A stretch of 32,523 nucleotides of DNA, taken from positions 1 to 32,523 of the forward strand of contig CALXIQ010000013.1 in NCBI GenBank assembly GCA_944388405.1, read 5' to 3'. The notes beneath the pieces are model-generated. The model was not told where the DNA came from, searched no databases, and worked only from the letters and a program-made list of their open reading frames with translations. A program made the position numbers and the translations under genes. Numbering within the stretch: position 1 is the stretch's first letter; every line of letters starts with the position of its first letter. Shown piece by piece: positions 16,621 to 25,263 of the stretch. This stretch comes from an uncultured Ruminococcus sp. Its GTDB lineage: Bacteria; Bacillota; Clostridia; Oscillospirales; Ruminococcaceae.

Positions 16621-17706
16621 ATGAAGATAACGATTGTTACAATTTACGACCCATTACCTAACTATGGAAATAGACTTCAAAATTATGCAGTACAGAGTAT
16701 TTTTGATAACTTAGGTTATGAAACCGTCACCATTTCTTATGCAAAGAGTGTATTGCCGTTAAAATCTAAACTTAAAGCGTATCTGATGCGTTTGACCTCC
16801 TATCAATTTACTAAGAATGAATCTTATTGGAAAAGTTTCCCTTATAAAGTTTCGGCATTTGACAAATTTAATAGAGAATACATACACACTCAACATATTA
16901 AGAAAATTGATCAGATAAAAGATAGCGATTATTATGTCGTGGGGTCGGATCAGGTATGGAATCCATCTTGGTATGGTAAAGACGATATAAAAAAGGATTT
17001 ATTCTTGCTAACATTTGCGGATCAATCTAAAAAAGTTTGTATCTCACCTAGTTTTGGTATAGATGCGTTGCCAAATGAATGGAAGAGTTGGTTTGCAAAA
17101 CATCTTGTGGAATTTCCTCATCTTGCTGTCCGTGAAAAATCCGGCGCAAAGATAATTAAGGAACTCACAGGGCAAGAAGCAATTGTTACAATTGATCCAA
17201 CTCTTATGTTGGATAGAGAGACATGGAATAAAATTTCAAGATGTCCAAAGAATATTGAGTTAGAAACACCTTACATTTTAACTTATTTTCTTGGTGGTCG
17301 TTCGGAGAAAATTAATAATGATTTGCAAGTATTTTCCCAAGAAAATAACTTTGCAATTTATAATCTTTTAGATACCTTGCAACCGGAATTATATAGGGCT
17401 GGACCAAGTGAATTTCTTTATTTGATTGATCATGCCAATCTCATTATGACAGATTCATTCCATGCGTGTGTTTTTTCATTTCTTTTTGGCAAGCCGTTTT
17501 TAGTTTATTCAAGGGAAGGAAAACAAAACAAAATGATGTCACGAATAGATACACTATTAGAAACATTTTGTCTTGAACGGAAATATGTCGATAGTGGCAT
17601 ACCCAACAATCTTCTGGAATGTGACTACCAAAAGGGATATGAAGTACTGACCCAAGAACGCCATAAAGTCATGAATTACCTTAAAGCTACCATGAACATA
17701 CAATAA
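16621..17706 (+). CDS. Polysaccharide pyruvyl transferase family protein (PST copy 2)
   Basis: A 361-residue relative of PST copy 1. NYGNRLQNYAVQSIF (15-29), VVGSDQVWNPSW (about 107-118), ISPSFGIDALP, AVREKSGAKII, TIDPTLML and MTDSFHACVFSFLFGKPF (about 275-292) line up with the same landmarks. The two copies are clearly diverged, so they probably act on different sugars or came in separately. AAGGAG before the ATG. It is followed by the flippase and then an FrhB-like protein, repeating the PST plus FrhB association seen at 11855-14171. Confidence 0.9.
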   Translation: MKITIVTIYDPLPNYGNRLQNYAVQSIFDNLGYETVTISYAKSVLPLKSKLKAYLMRLTSYQFTKNESYWKSFPYKVSAFDKFNREYIHTQHIKKIDQIKDSDYYVVGSDQVWNPSWYGKDDIKKDLFLLTFADQSKKVCISPSFGIDALPNEWKSWFAKHLVEFPHLAVREKSGAKIIKELTGQEAIVTIDPTLMLDRETWNKISRCPKNIELETPYILTYFLGGRSEKINNDLQVFSQENNFAIYNLLDTLQPELYRAGPSEFLYLIDHANLIMTDSFHACVFSFLFGKPFLVYSREGKQNKMMSRIDTLLETFCLERKYVDSGIPNNLLECDYQKGYEVLTQERHKVMNYLKATMNIQ

Positions 17707-17724
17707 TTAGAAGGAAATAACAGA

Positions 17725-19275
17725 ATGAAATTAGAACGTACAAAAAATGCAAGCCGCAATATTTTTTTTGGCATTCTGCTAAAAATTTATCAGATTGCGG
17801 TTCCTTTCTTGATGCGTACTGCCATGATCTACTTTATGGGAGTGCAATACCTAGGGTTGAATAGTTTGTTTACTTCCATCCTGCAGGTATTAAACCTCGC
17901 TGAACTCGGCGTTGGCAATGCGATGGTTTACAGTATGTACAAACCCATTGCGAAGGATGACAAAATCACGATTTGCGCCTTGATGCGATTGTACAGGACG
18001 TATTACCGGGGGATTGGCTTGGTCATTGCTGTGGTTGGTTTGCTACTCACGCCATTTATTCCTAAACTCATCGGCAGTGATCTGCCATCAGAGCTGAATG
18101 TGTACATACTCTATCTGCTTAACCTTGCAGTAACGGTACTTTCGTATTGGCTGTTTGCATACAAAAACAGTTTGCTACAAGCACATCAGCGAACCGATGT
18201 GACTAGTAAAGTCACTTTGTTAACAAATACTATACAATACGGTTTACAATTTCTTGTAATAGTCACCATTAAGAACTACTATATTTACATCATCGTATCT
18301 CTTGCAACCCAGGCTCTCACGAACGTCGTGACTGCTATTGCGGCAACAAAGATGTATCCTGATTACCACCCCATTGGTAATTTGCCGAAAAAAGAAATGG
18401 ATGAGATTAACCATAGAATTAGAGATTTGTTTACTTCAAAACTCGGTAGTGTTATCGTTAATTCGGCAGATACGGTTGTAATTTCTGCTTTTCTTGGGCT
18501 AACGATACTGGCGATTTATCAGAATTATTACTTTATACTTACATCTGTTATTGGAATTGTTACCATTATATTTCAGTCATGCACCGCTGGCATTGGCAAC
18601 AGCATAATCGTAGAATCCGAAGAAAAGAATTTTGCCGACTTAAAAAAATTTACCTTCCTGATTGTGTGGATTGCAGGATTTTGCACTTGCTGTTTTCTTT
18701 GTCTCTATCAGCCTTTTATGGAATTTTGGGTCGGCAAAGATCTGATGCTTGGTTTTGCTGCGGTTATCTGTTTTTGCGTTTATTATTTCGTTTATGAGAT
18801 TAATCAGTTGTTGAATACATATAAAGATGCTGCCGGTATTTGGCATGAAGACCGTTTCCGGCCATTGGTGACGGCAGCTGCAAACCTTGTCATGAACCTG
18901 ATCATGGTTCAGTTCTGGGGCATATACGGAGTGCTTTTATCTACCGTACTATCCACTTTGTTTGTTGGAATGCCATGGCTGTTGTATAATCTTTTTACTG
19001 CACTATTTAATCGGAATCAATTTCCGGAATATTTGCGTTCCCTGCTTGAATATGTTGCCGTAGTATTTTTCAGTTGCATTGCGTGTTACTTCATATGTCA
19101 ATTAATTAATTTGAATATATGGCTTACATTAATCATACGGCTTGTTATTTGCTGCTTGGTTCCTAATGTTATTTATATTATTGTGTATAGAAAAAGGTCT
19201 GAGTATAAACAATGTCTGCAATTATTAGATAAAATGACAAAGAATAAATTTAAATTTGAAAAGAGATTTTTATAA
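17725..19275 (+). CDS. Wzx-like polysaccharide flippase
   Basis: A 516-residue membrane protein of the MATE/MVF polysaccharide transporter superfamily with about 12-14 hydrophobic helices. The start (RTKNASRNIFFGILLKIYQIAVPFLMR, key residues N8, G16, P27) and MGVQYLGLNSLFTSILQVLNLAELG-type second segment are typical of Gram-positive repeat-unit flippases. It should move lipid-linked repeat units across the membrane to the Wzy-like polymerase encoded at 8499. Base composition is less AT-rich than the glycosyltransferase block. Confidence 0.92.
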   Translation: MKLERTKNASRNIFFGILLKIYQIAVPFLMRTAMIYFMGVQYLGLNSLFTSILQVLNLAELGVGNAMVYSMYKPIAKDDKITICALMRLYRTYYRGIGLVIAVVGLLLTPFIPKLIGSDLPSELNVYILYLLNLAVTVLSYWLFAYKNSLLQAHQRTDVTSKVTLLTNTIQYGLQFLVIVTIKNYYIYIIVSLATQALTNVVTAIAATKMYPDYHPIGNLPKKEMDEINHRIRDLFTSKLGSVIVNSADTVVISAFLGLTILAIYQNYYFILTSVIGIVTIIFQSCTAGIGNSIIVESEEKNFADLKKFTFLIVWIAGFCTCCFLCLYQPFMEFWVGKDLMLGFAAVICFCVYYFVYEINQLLNTYKDAAGIWHEDRFRPLVTAAANLVMNLIMVQFWGIYGVLLSTVLSTLFVGMPWLLYNLFTALFNRNQFPEYLRSLLEYVAVVFFSCIACYFICQLINLNIWLTLIIRLVICCLVPNVIYIIVYRKRSEYKQCLQLLDKMTKNKFKFEKRFL

Positions 19276-19292
19276 ATTGAAAGGGTAAAGCA

Positions 19293-20312
19293 ATGGATGA
19301 AAATATCATTATAAATACATATGCAGCTTACTCAAAAGATGAAAAGCTAAGATTATCAAGTTCTTCGGGAGCCATTTTTTCTCTGTTGGCAGAACAAGTA
19401 TTACATCAGGCGGGCGCAGTTTACGGCGTTGCTATGTCACAGGATTGCAGAGCTGCCGAGTTTGTCCGTGTAGATAAACAAGATGCGCTTTCAAAACTCA
19501 AAGGATCAAAGTACCTTCAGGCTAAAATGGGCGATACTTACAGACAAGTGAGATCAGATCTTGAATCGGGTTTAATAGTGCTCTTTTCCGGCACTGGCTG
19601 CCAGATAAATGGATTAAAAGGTTTTTTAGGAAAAAAGTATGAAAATTTATACTGCGTGGACGTAATCTGTCATGGTGTTCCTTCGCCAAAACTTTGGAAA
19701 GAGTATGTTCAATATATAGAAACAGAAACAAATGCAAAACTTATAAACGTGAACTTCAGAAGTAAGGATAAAGGCTGGTTAGATTTCGGAATAAAGACAA
19801 TAGATGCAAACCATAAAGCGATGTTTATTTCTAAAAATATAGATCCTTATATGATGATGTTTCTCCGGGATTATTGCCTTCGCCCCTCCTGTTATGAATG
19901 CGTTGCCAAGCAACATAAGCGTTCTGATTTGACAATAGCGGATTTCTGGGGAATCAACAATATACTTCCTGAAATGAATGATGGAAAAGGTGTTTCACTT
20001 GTAATTGTGCGAACTAATAAGGGGTCAAAACTGTTTAATCGTATTGAGTCAGATATCGTTTCTAAGAAGGTGTCTTATGAAGACGGAATAATGGCAAATC
20101 CTGCAGAATATCGTTCTGCCAAACGACCGAGTGAAAGAAGTTATTTCTTTGATGATATGGATGCAATGAGTTTTAAAGAACTAAAAAATAAGTATGCGGT
20201 TCCCACACCGGTATCCTTAAAGTGCAAGATTAAAAAGACAATAAAAAATGTGCTTTTAAAGACACCTGTGTCAAAATTTATTGGGGGGTATAAAGCGACT
20301 AATGAAAATTAG
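19293..20312 (+). CDS. FrhB-like protein lacking the ferredoxin domain (copy 2)
   Basis: A 339-residue protein that matches only the C-terminal part of the protein at 13005: SSSSGAIFSLLAEQV, LKGSKYLQAKMG, LFSGTGCQINGLKGF (GTG where copy 1 has GTP) and CLRPSCYECVAKQHKRSDLTIADFWG. The 2x[4Fe-4S] N-terminal region is absent; the start (AAAGGG ribosome site, ATG 19293) leads straight into the domain. A ferredoxin-like reading frame lies 75 bp downstream instead. Whether this copy works alone, uses another ferredoxin, or is a remnant is open. Conserved Cys residues of the main domain are kept. Confidence 0.87.
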   Translation: MDENIIINTYAAYSKDEKLRLSSSSGAIFSLLAEQVLHQAGAVYGVAMSQDCRAAEFVRVDKQDALSKLKGSKYLQAKMGDTYRQVRSDLESGLIVLFSGTGCQINGLKGFLGKKYENLYCVDVICHGVPSPKLWKEYVQYIETETNAKLINVNFRSKDKGWLDFGIKTIDANHKAMFISKNIDPYMMMFLRDYCLRPSCYECVAKQHKRSDLTIADFWGINNILPEMNDGKGVSLVIVRTNKGSKLFNRIESDIVSKKVSYEDGIMANPAEYRSAKRPSERSYFFDDMDAMSFKELKNKYAVPTPVSLKCKIKKTIKNVLLKTPVSKFIGGYKATNEN

Positions 20313-20386
20313 GTCTGTTATTTATGTTTAAAGAGAAAACAGAATGAAAAAGGATATTTAAAAATCTTAATTACGGGGTGACTGAC

Positions 20387-20587
20387 GTGAAGAAACCACC
20401 AGTTTTATACAAAAGAAAAGAAGAATGCTGTGGATGTACAGCCTGTTATTCTATCTGTCCGAAAAATGCCATATCTATGGTAGAGGATGAAGAGGGTTTT
20501 TAATATCCACAAATTGATGAGAATAGGTGTGTTTGTTGTTATATGTGTTTAAAAGTATGTCCATTTAAAGATCCCCAAGACAAATGA
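20387..20587 (+). pseudogene. Detached 2x[4Fe-4S] ferredoxin frame with in-frame stop
   Basis: From a GTG at 20387 the frame reads 38 codons with C14, C17, C20, C24-P, then a TAA at 20501, then continues in the same frame with C48, C51, C54, C58-P to a TGA at 20585. Apart from the stop, it aligns with residues 1-57 of the 13005 protein (KEECCGCTACYSICPKN, then EDEEGF, stop, YPQIDENRCVCC). Both cluster motifs are intact. This is either a nonsense-mutated ferredoxin partner of copy 2 or the start of a third, truncated FrhB-type gene. The AraC gene begins about 45 bp later, a possible recombination joint. Confidence 0.8.
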
Positions 20588-20632
20588 TGGGTACGGTTAC
20601 AGAGAAATTATATTAGAGGAGTTGAAGCAAAA

Positions 20633-21550
20633 TTGGAAACATCAAACTCATTATTTACTGCTACAACCAATTCCGTTTCCTCCAACCGAATCATCTACAC
20701 TCCATCCACCTTCGCCCGTTCCTCTCTCATCCATCTGCAGGAAACGGGGACATTGCAAGCAACTTATCCCCATAAAAACGAACGAAGCAGCTTAAGTTCC
20801 TGCCTCTTCTTTACCGTTTTAAGAGGATCAGGGCAACTTACCTATGAAGGGGAAATCTATGCCCTCCATTCCGGCGACTGTGCGTTCATCGACTGTAAGA
20901 AACCGTATAGCCATGAGACGGGGAATAGCACAAGCCAGGAGCAGATGGACACAACGAGGTATACGAATGAATTATGGTCCCTTCAGTGGGTTCATTTCTA
21001 CGGCCCTAACATGGGCGCTATCTACCGCAAGTATCAGGAGCGCGGCGGCAAGCCGGTATTCCAGACAAACCAGCTAAACGCCTACCACGACACCTTGAAC
21101 GAACTGTATAACATCGCATCTTCCCCCGACTATGTCCGGGACATGCGCATCCACGAAAAGCTGTCAAGTCTGCTGATTCTCCTGATGGAGGACGCCTGGG
21201 ATGATACGCAAATGCAGATCACACCGGACACCTTGGATATCCAGGCAGTCAAGGATTATCTGGATGCAAACTTTATGAAGAAGATCACGTTGGACGGGCT
21301 TGCTGCACGCTTTTTTATCAACAAATACTACTTGCTTAAACTTTTCAAAGACCGCTACGGCATGACGATCAACGCCTATCTGAATCAGGCACGGGTCACA
21401 TGGATCAAGCAGCAGCTCCGCTTTACGGATAAGACTGTAGAGACGCTGGCAGCAGAGCTTCAGATTGAGTCGGCGTACTTAAGCCGGCTATTTAAGAAGG
21501 TGGAAGGCGTAAGCCCGACACAGTTTCGCAAAAGCTGGAGAGGAAAATAA
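20633..21550 (+). CDS. AraC-family transcriptional regulator with cupin sensor
   Basis: A 305-residue regulator. Residues about 55-95 (LRGSGQLTYEGEIYALHSGD, then FIDCKKPYSHE) form an AraC-type cupin ligand-binding domain. Residues about 203-302 form the double HTH, with ITLDGLAARFFINKYYLLKLF and the second helix pair ending YLSRLFKKVEGVSPTQFRKSW. TTG start with GAGGAG 11 bp upstream. Its higher GC content contrasts with the EPS genes before it. A terminator follows at 21648, so it is probably its own transcript. It may control the redox cassette downstream (inference). The ligand is unknown. Confidence 0.92.
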   Translation: METSNSLFTATTNSVSSNRIIYTPSTFARSSLIHLQETGTLQATYPHKNERSSLSSCLFFTVLRGSGQLTYEGEIYALHSGDCAFIDCKKPYSHETGNSTSQEQMDTTRYTNELWSLQWVHFYGPNMGAIYRKYQERGGKPVFQTNQLNAYHDTLNELYNIASSPDYVRDMRIHEKLSSLLILLMEDAWDDTQMQITPDTLDIQAVKDYLDANFMKKITLDGLAARFFINKYYLLKLFKDRYGMTINAYLNQARVTWIKQQLRFTDKTVETLAAELQIESAYLSRLFKKVEGVSPTQFRKSWRGK

Positions 21551-21647
21551 ATTAATTTGCTTGGATTATGAAGAGGCAATCCATTACTTCTGGTGGAGAA
21601 TCCTTGCATTGTGTTCTTACCCGTAAACCAAAAATAAATCTTATCAC

Positions 21648-21692
21648 ATCGGGACTTCCGGGATTGTTATCCTTGAGAAGTCTCGATTTTTT
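21648..21692 (+). terminator. Intrinsic terminator after the AraC gene
   Basis: ATCGGGACTTC (21648-21658) pairs with GAAGTCTCGAT (21677-21687) with one G-T pair, followed by TTTTTTA. It lies in the 310-bp space between the AraC gene and the redox cassette, which otherwise holds the promoter at 21740 and nothing else I recognise. Confidence 0.8.
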
Positions 21693-21739
21693 ATTCTAAG
21701 CAATGCGTGAAAAGCATTGATACGAATAAAAAATAGGTA

Positions 21740-21769
21740 TTGGACATTGGATTAAAGTTGATTTATAAT
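21740..21769 (+). promoter_or_regulatory. Promoter of the redox cassette
   Basis: TTGGAC (21740-21745), 18-bp spacer, TATAAT (21764-21769), about 90 bp before the flavodoxin-lipoprotein start. It follows a terminator, which supports a new transcription unit. Confidence 0.65.
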
Positions 21770-21860
21770 AAAAACAGAAATAAAAAGGGTTGATTTTTAA
21801 CCCGTGCCGTTAAATCAGCAGGAAATGCTGCGAAAGCGGTAGAGACAGGAGGCAGCTAAA

Positions 21861-22601
21861 ATGAAAAAAATACTTTCGTTGATTGTGGCGATTGTGACGG
21901 CTGTAACCTTCGCAGCCTGCGGAGAGTCGGAAGCTCAGACCACCGATTCGTCGGCAGTATCGGCAGGCAGTACAACAACAGCGGAGCAGACAGCATCGGA
22001 GGACAGCCGGGATAATGCCGAAACGCCTGACACTCAATCATCGGAAAGCGGTGAGGAGCAAGGAAGCAATATCCTGGTAGCCTATTTTTCCTGGGCGGAC
22101 AACGCAGTGCTGGCTGATGATGTGGACGCAGTGGCATCGCCCAGCGTAATTCCGCCCGGAAACGTGCAGCAGCTGGCAGGCTGGGTTCAGGAGGAAACAG
22201 GCGGCGATTTGTTCTCAATCAGAGTAACAGACCCCTATCCCAGCGACTGGGACGATTGCCTGACAAGAGCCAATCAGGAACGCAGCGACAACGCCCGTCC
22301 AGAGCTGGTGGAAAACGTAGATAATCTTGATGATTATGACACGGTGTTTTTAGGCTATCCCAACTGGTGGTACGGAGTTCCTATGGCTATGCTGACCTTC
22401 CTTGAACAGAACGACCTTTCCGACAAGCAGGTTTACCTGTTCTGTTCTCACGGCACCGGCGGTCTTGCAAATAGCGTAGAGCTTATTACCGAAGCATCAC
22501 CTCAGGCGGTGATTTCAGACAATATTTTTGACTGCTATGAAGAGGACGCCGCTTCCTCACAGTTTGATATTCAAAGCTGGGTGAACGGGCTGGGTTATTG
22601 A
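21861..22601 (+). CDS. Flavodoxin-fold lipoprotein
   Basis: A 246-residue protein. A lipoprotein signal ends in TFAAC with the lipidated Cys at 20, followed by a Ser/Thr/Glu-rich linker to about residue 68. The flavodoxin-like domain starts with NILVAYFSWADNA and includes VFLGYPNWWYGVPMAMLTFLEQ and FCSHGTGGL, which form FMN-phosphate and isoalloxazine loops in the flavodoxin_4 family. It should be an FMN-binding redox protein anchored outside the membrane. AGGAGGCAG lies before the ATG. It heads a run of oxidoreductases. Confidence 0.9.
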   Translation: MKKILSLIVAIVTAVTFAACGESEAQTTDSSAVSAGSTTTAEQTASEDSRDNAETPDTQSSESGEEQGSNILVAYFSWADNAVLADDVDAVASPSVIPPGNVQQLAGWVQEETGGDLFSIRVTDPYPSDWDDCLTRANQERSDNARPELVENVDNLDDYDTVFLGYPNWWYGVPMAMLTFLEQNDLSDKQVYLFCSHGTGGLANSVELITEASPQAVISDNIFDCYEEDAASSQFDIQSWVNGLGY

Positions 22602-22699
22602 AGCTGACGAGCCGTTAAATATACCCGGAGATTATAAAGCAATCTACATAAGTTTATAACAAAGAAAAATAGATTATATTATTAACAGGAGGAACAGAT

Positions 22700-23641
22700 A
22701 TGACACAAAACAAACAGCTTCCAAAAATCGCACTTGGCGCATGGGCATGGGGAAATGACGGAACTTTCGGCGGTAAACTGACCGCAGAGGAACTCAGACC
22801 TGTGTTCGATGCGGCTATGAAGGCAGGGCTGAACCTGTGGGACACCGCTTATGTTTACGGAATGGGCGCATCAGAGAAAACACTGGGTAGTTTTTTGCGT
22901 ACGGTACCCCGTGACAGCTATTTGATTTCCGATAAGTTTACACCTCAGTGCGCAGATCCGTCTGCGGAAAATGCAGTAACGGCGATGTATGAAACCAGTG
23001 CAAAGCTACTTGGCACCGATTATATGGATATTTATTGGATTCATAATCCTGTGGGCGCTCCCGAATGGACCCGCAAGCTGATTCCTTTGGCTAAGAGCGG
23101 AAAAATCGGACGTATAGGACTTTCCAATCACAATTTGGCGGAACTCAAAGAGGCTGCTGAAATTCTGGAAAAAGAGGGGCTTAAAATCTCGGCTGTCCAG
23201 AACCACTACAGCCTTCTGAACCGTTCATCGGAAACCTCAGGCATTCTTGATTATTGCAAGGATAACGACATTACATTCTTTTCTTACATGGTACTTGAGC
23301 AGGGAGCATTATCAGGCAAGTACGATACAAAGCATCCTTTCCCCGAAGATTCAGACAGAGGAGCGGTGTATAATCCTATGCTTCCTCAGCTGGAGAAGCT
23401 GAATTCGGGACTTAAAGAGATTGCTGACAAGCATGGTGTTGCCATCGCTCAGCTGCCTGTGGCATGGGCTATTGCAAAGGGTACTCTGCCAATAATCGGC
23501 GTTACTAAGGTATATCAGGTTGAGGACGCAGTCAAAGCCGCCGCTTTAAAGCTGACTGACGAGGAAATTGAAACTATGGAGAGGCTGGCAAGTGAAACGC
23601 CTTTAAACGTTATACGCGGTTGGGAAAAGGAAATGAAATAA
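22700..23641 (+). CDS. Aldo/keto reductase
   Basis: A 313-residue (beta/alpha)8 NAD(P)H-dependent reductase. The catalytic tetrad is visible: D48 (NLWDTA), Y53 (YVYG), K79 (LISDKF) and H115 (DIYWIHNP). The C-terminal GVTK region near residue 270 fits the cofactor-phosphate site. AGGAGG precedes the ATG. Substrate unknown. The next three genes follow at 12-13 bp spacing, each with its own strong ribosome site, so this is an operon. Confidence 0.93.
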   Translation: MTQNKQLPKIALGAWAWGNDGTFGGKLTAEELRPVFDAAMKAGLNLWDTAYVYGMGASEKTLGSFLRTVPRDSYLISDKFTPQCADPSAENAVTAMYETSAKLLGTDYMDIYWIHNPVGAPEWTRKLIPLAKSGKIGRIGLSNHNLAELKEAAEILEKEGLKISAVQNHYSLLNRSSETSGILDYCKDNDITFFSYMVLEQGALSGKYDTKHPFPEDSDRGAVYNPMLPQLEKLNSGLKEIADKHGVAIAQLPVAWAIAKGTLPIIGVTKVYQVEDAVKAAALKLTDEEIETMERLASETPLNVIRGWEKEMK

Positions 23642-23654
23642 GGAGGCAAATACA

Positions 23655-24191
23655 ATGAGAATTGTCGTTCTGGAGGGCAGTCCAAATAAAAACGGCTCTT
23701 CCGCTCTGCTGGCGGACAGCTTTAAGCAAGGCGCAGAAAAAGCGGGGCATACGGTGGAAATCATCGACGCCGCCCACGCCGATATTCATCCCTGCACAGG
23801 CTGTATTCATTGCGGATACGAAGGTCCCTGCGTGCAGAAGGACGATATGGAGCAGATTCGTTCAAAGATACTGGGGGCGGATATGATGGTTTTTGTAACC
23901 CCTCTCTACTATTACGGAATGTCCGCTCAGCTTAAGATACTGATTGACCGTTTCTGCGCATTCAACAGCAGTATTCAGCGTAAGAGAATGAAATCTGCAC
24001 TGCTGGCGGTAGCGTGGAACAGCGACAGCTGGACCTTTGAAGCGCTGGAAGCTCACTATAAAACCCTGGTGCGGTATCTCAATCTTATGGATATGGGAAT
24101 GGTGCTTGGCAAAGGCTGCGGGACCCCTTCAATGACAAAAAGCTCAAAATATCCGCAGCAGGCTTATGAGTTGGGAAACAAGTTGAAATAA
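23655..24191 (+). CDS. NAD(P)H-dependent FMN reductase/flavodoxin-fold oxidoreductase
   Basis: A 178-residue flavoprotein. GSPNKNGSS (8-16) is the FMN-phosphate loop, TPLYYYGMSAQLK (81-93) the flavin-ring loop. A cysteine group C47-x2-C50-x2-C53 and C59 matches the iron-sulfur flavoprotein-like subset, so a cluster cannot be excluded. It could supply reduced flavin to its neighbours. AAGGAGG ribosome site. Confidence 0.9.
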   Translation: MRIVVLEGSPNKNGSSALLADSFKQGAEKAGHTVEIIDAAHADIHPCTGCIHCGYEGPCVQKDDMEQIRSKILGADMMVFVTPLYYYGMSAQLKILIDRFCAFNSSIQRKRMKSALLAVAWNSDSWTFEALEAHYKTLVRYLNLMDMGMVLGKGCGTPSMTKSSKYPQQAYELGNKLK

Positions 24192-24203
24192 GGAGGATTT
24201 TAT

Positions 24204-25250
24204 ATGCAGTATACACAGCTTGGCAATTCGGATTTGAAGGTTTCACGCATCTGTATGGGATGCATGGGCTTTGGCGACGCTAAAAACGGACAGCACAGCT
24301 GGACCCTTGACGAGGAGCATTCCCGTGAGATAATCAAGCGTGGGCTTGAGCTGGGAGTTAATTTCTTTGACACCGCCATCGGTTACCAGAGCGGCACCTG
24401 CGAGCAGTATCTCGGTCGGGCGCTGAAAGATTTCGCCAGACGAGAGGATGTAGTGTTAGCTACTAAATTTCTTCCTCGAACAGTAGCTGAAATTGAAGCA
24501 GGCGTTACAGGTCAGCAGCACATCGAGCAGATGGTAAACACCAGTCTGAAAAATCTGGGCATGGATTATATTGATTTGTATATCTATCACATGTGGGACT
24601 ATGAAACGCCCCTTTACGATATTATGGACGGCCTTAACCGGGTGGTAAAAGCGGGAAAGGTAAGATACATCGGAATCTCAAACTGCTTTGCCTATCAGCT
24701 TGTAAAAGCAAACGCTCTGGCGGAAAAAGAGGGCTTTGCCAAATTCGTGTCAATTCAGGGACATTACAATCTCATCTTCCGTGAGGAGGAAAGGGAAATG
24801 GCAAAGCTGTGCGCCGAGGACAACATTGCAATGACACCATACAGCGCTCTGGCGGGAGGACGTCTTTCAAAGCATCCCGGAGAAACCTCCAAGCGGCTGG
24901 AGGAGGACAGCTATGCTAAATTCAAGTATGACGCCACAGCGGATCAGGATTCGGTTATTATCAACAGAGTGGCGGAGCTGGCTGAGAAACGGGGAGTCTC
25001 CATGACGGAAATTTCTTTGGCGTGGCTGCTTACCAAAGTAACCGCTCCTATTGCGGGAGCCACAAAAATCAATCATATCGAGGGCGCAGCCAAAGCCACA
25101 GAGCTTACCCTGACCCCTGAAGAATGTGCATACCTGGAAGAGCCCTATGTTCCCCATAAGCTGGTGGGAGTTATGGCGCAGAACACTCCCTCAGCCGCAA
25201 AACAGCAGCATGTATGGTCCACAGGCAACCAGAAAATCGAAAAGGCATAA
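24204..25250 (+). CDS. Aldo/keto reductase (second copy)
   Basis: A 348-residue reductase of the YhdN/GSP69-like group. The tetrad residues are D56 (FFDTA), Y61, K88 (ATKFLP) and H129 (YIYHMW). C-terminal GATKINHIEGAAKA is the cofactor-binding region. It is diverged from the 22700 reductase, so not a recent duplicate. Substrate unknown. Confidence 0.93.
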   Translation: MQYTQLGNSDLKVSRICMGCMGFGDAKNGQHSWTLDEEHSREIIKRGLELGVNFFDTAIGYQSGTCEQYLGRALKDFARREDVVLATKFLPRTVAEIEAGVTGQQHIEQMVNTSLKNLGMDYIDLYIYHMWDYETPLYDIMDGLNRVVKAGKVRYIGISNCFAYQLVKANALAEKEGFAKFVSIQGHYNLIFREEEREMAKLCAEDNIAMTPYSALAGGRLSKHPGETSKRLEEDSYAKFKYDATADQDSVIINRVAELAEKRGVSMTEISLAWLLTKVTAPIAGATKINHIEGAAKATELTLTPEECAYLEEPYVPHKLVGVMAQNTPSAAKQQHVWSTGNQKIEKA

Positions 25251-25263
25251 GGAGGCACAATAT

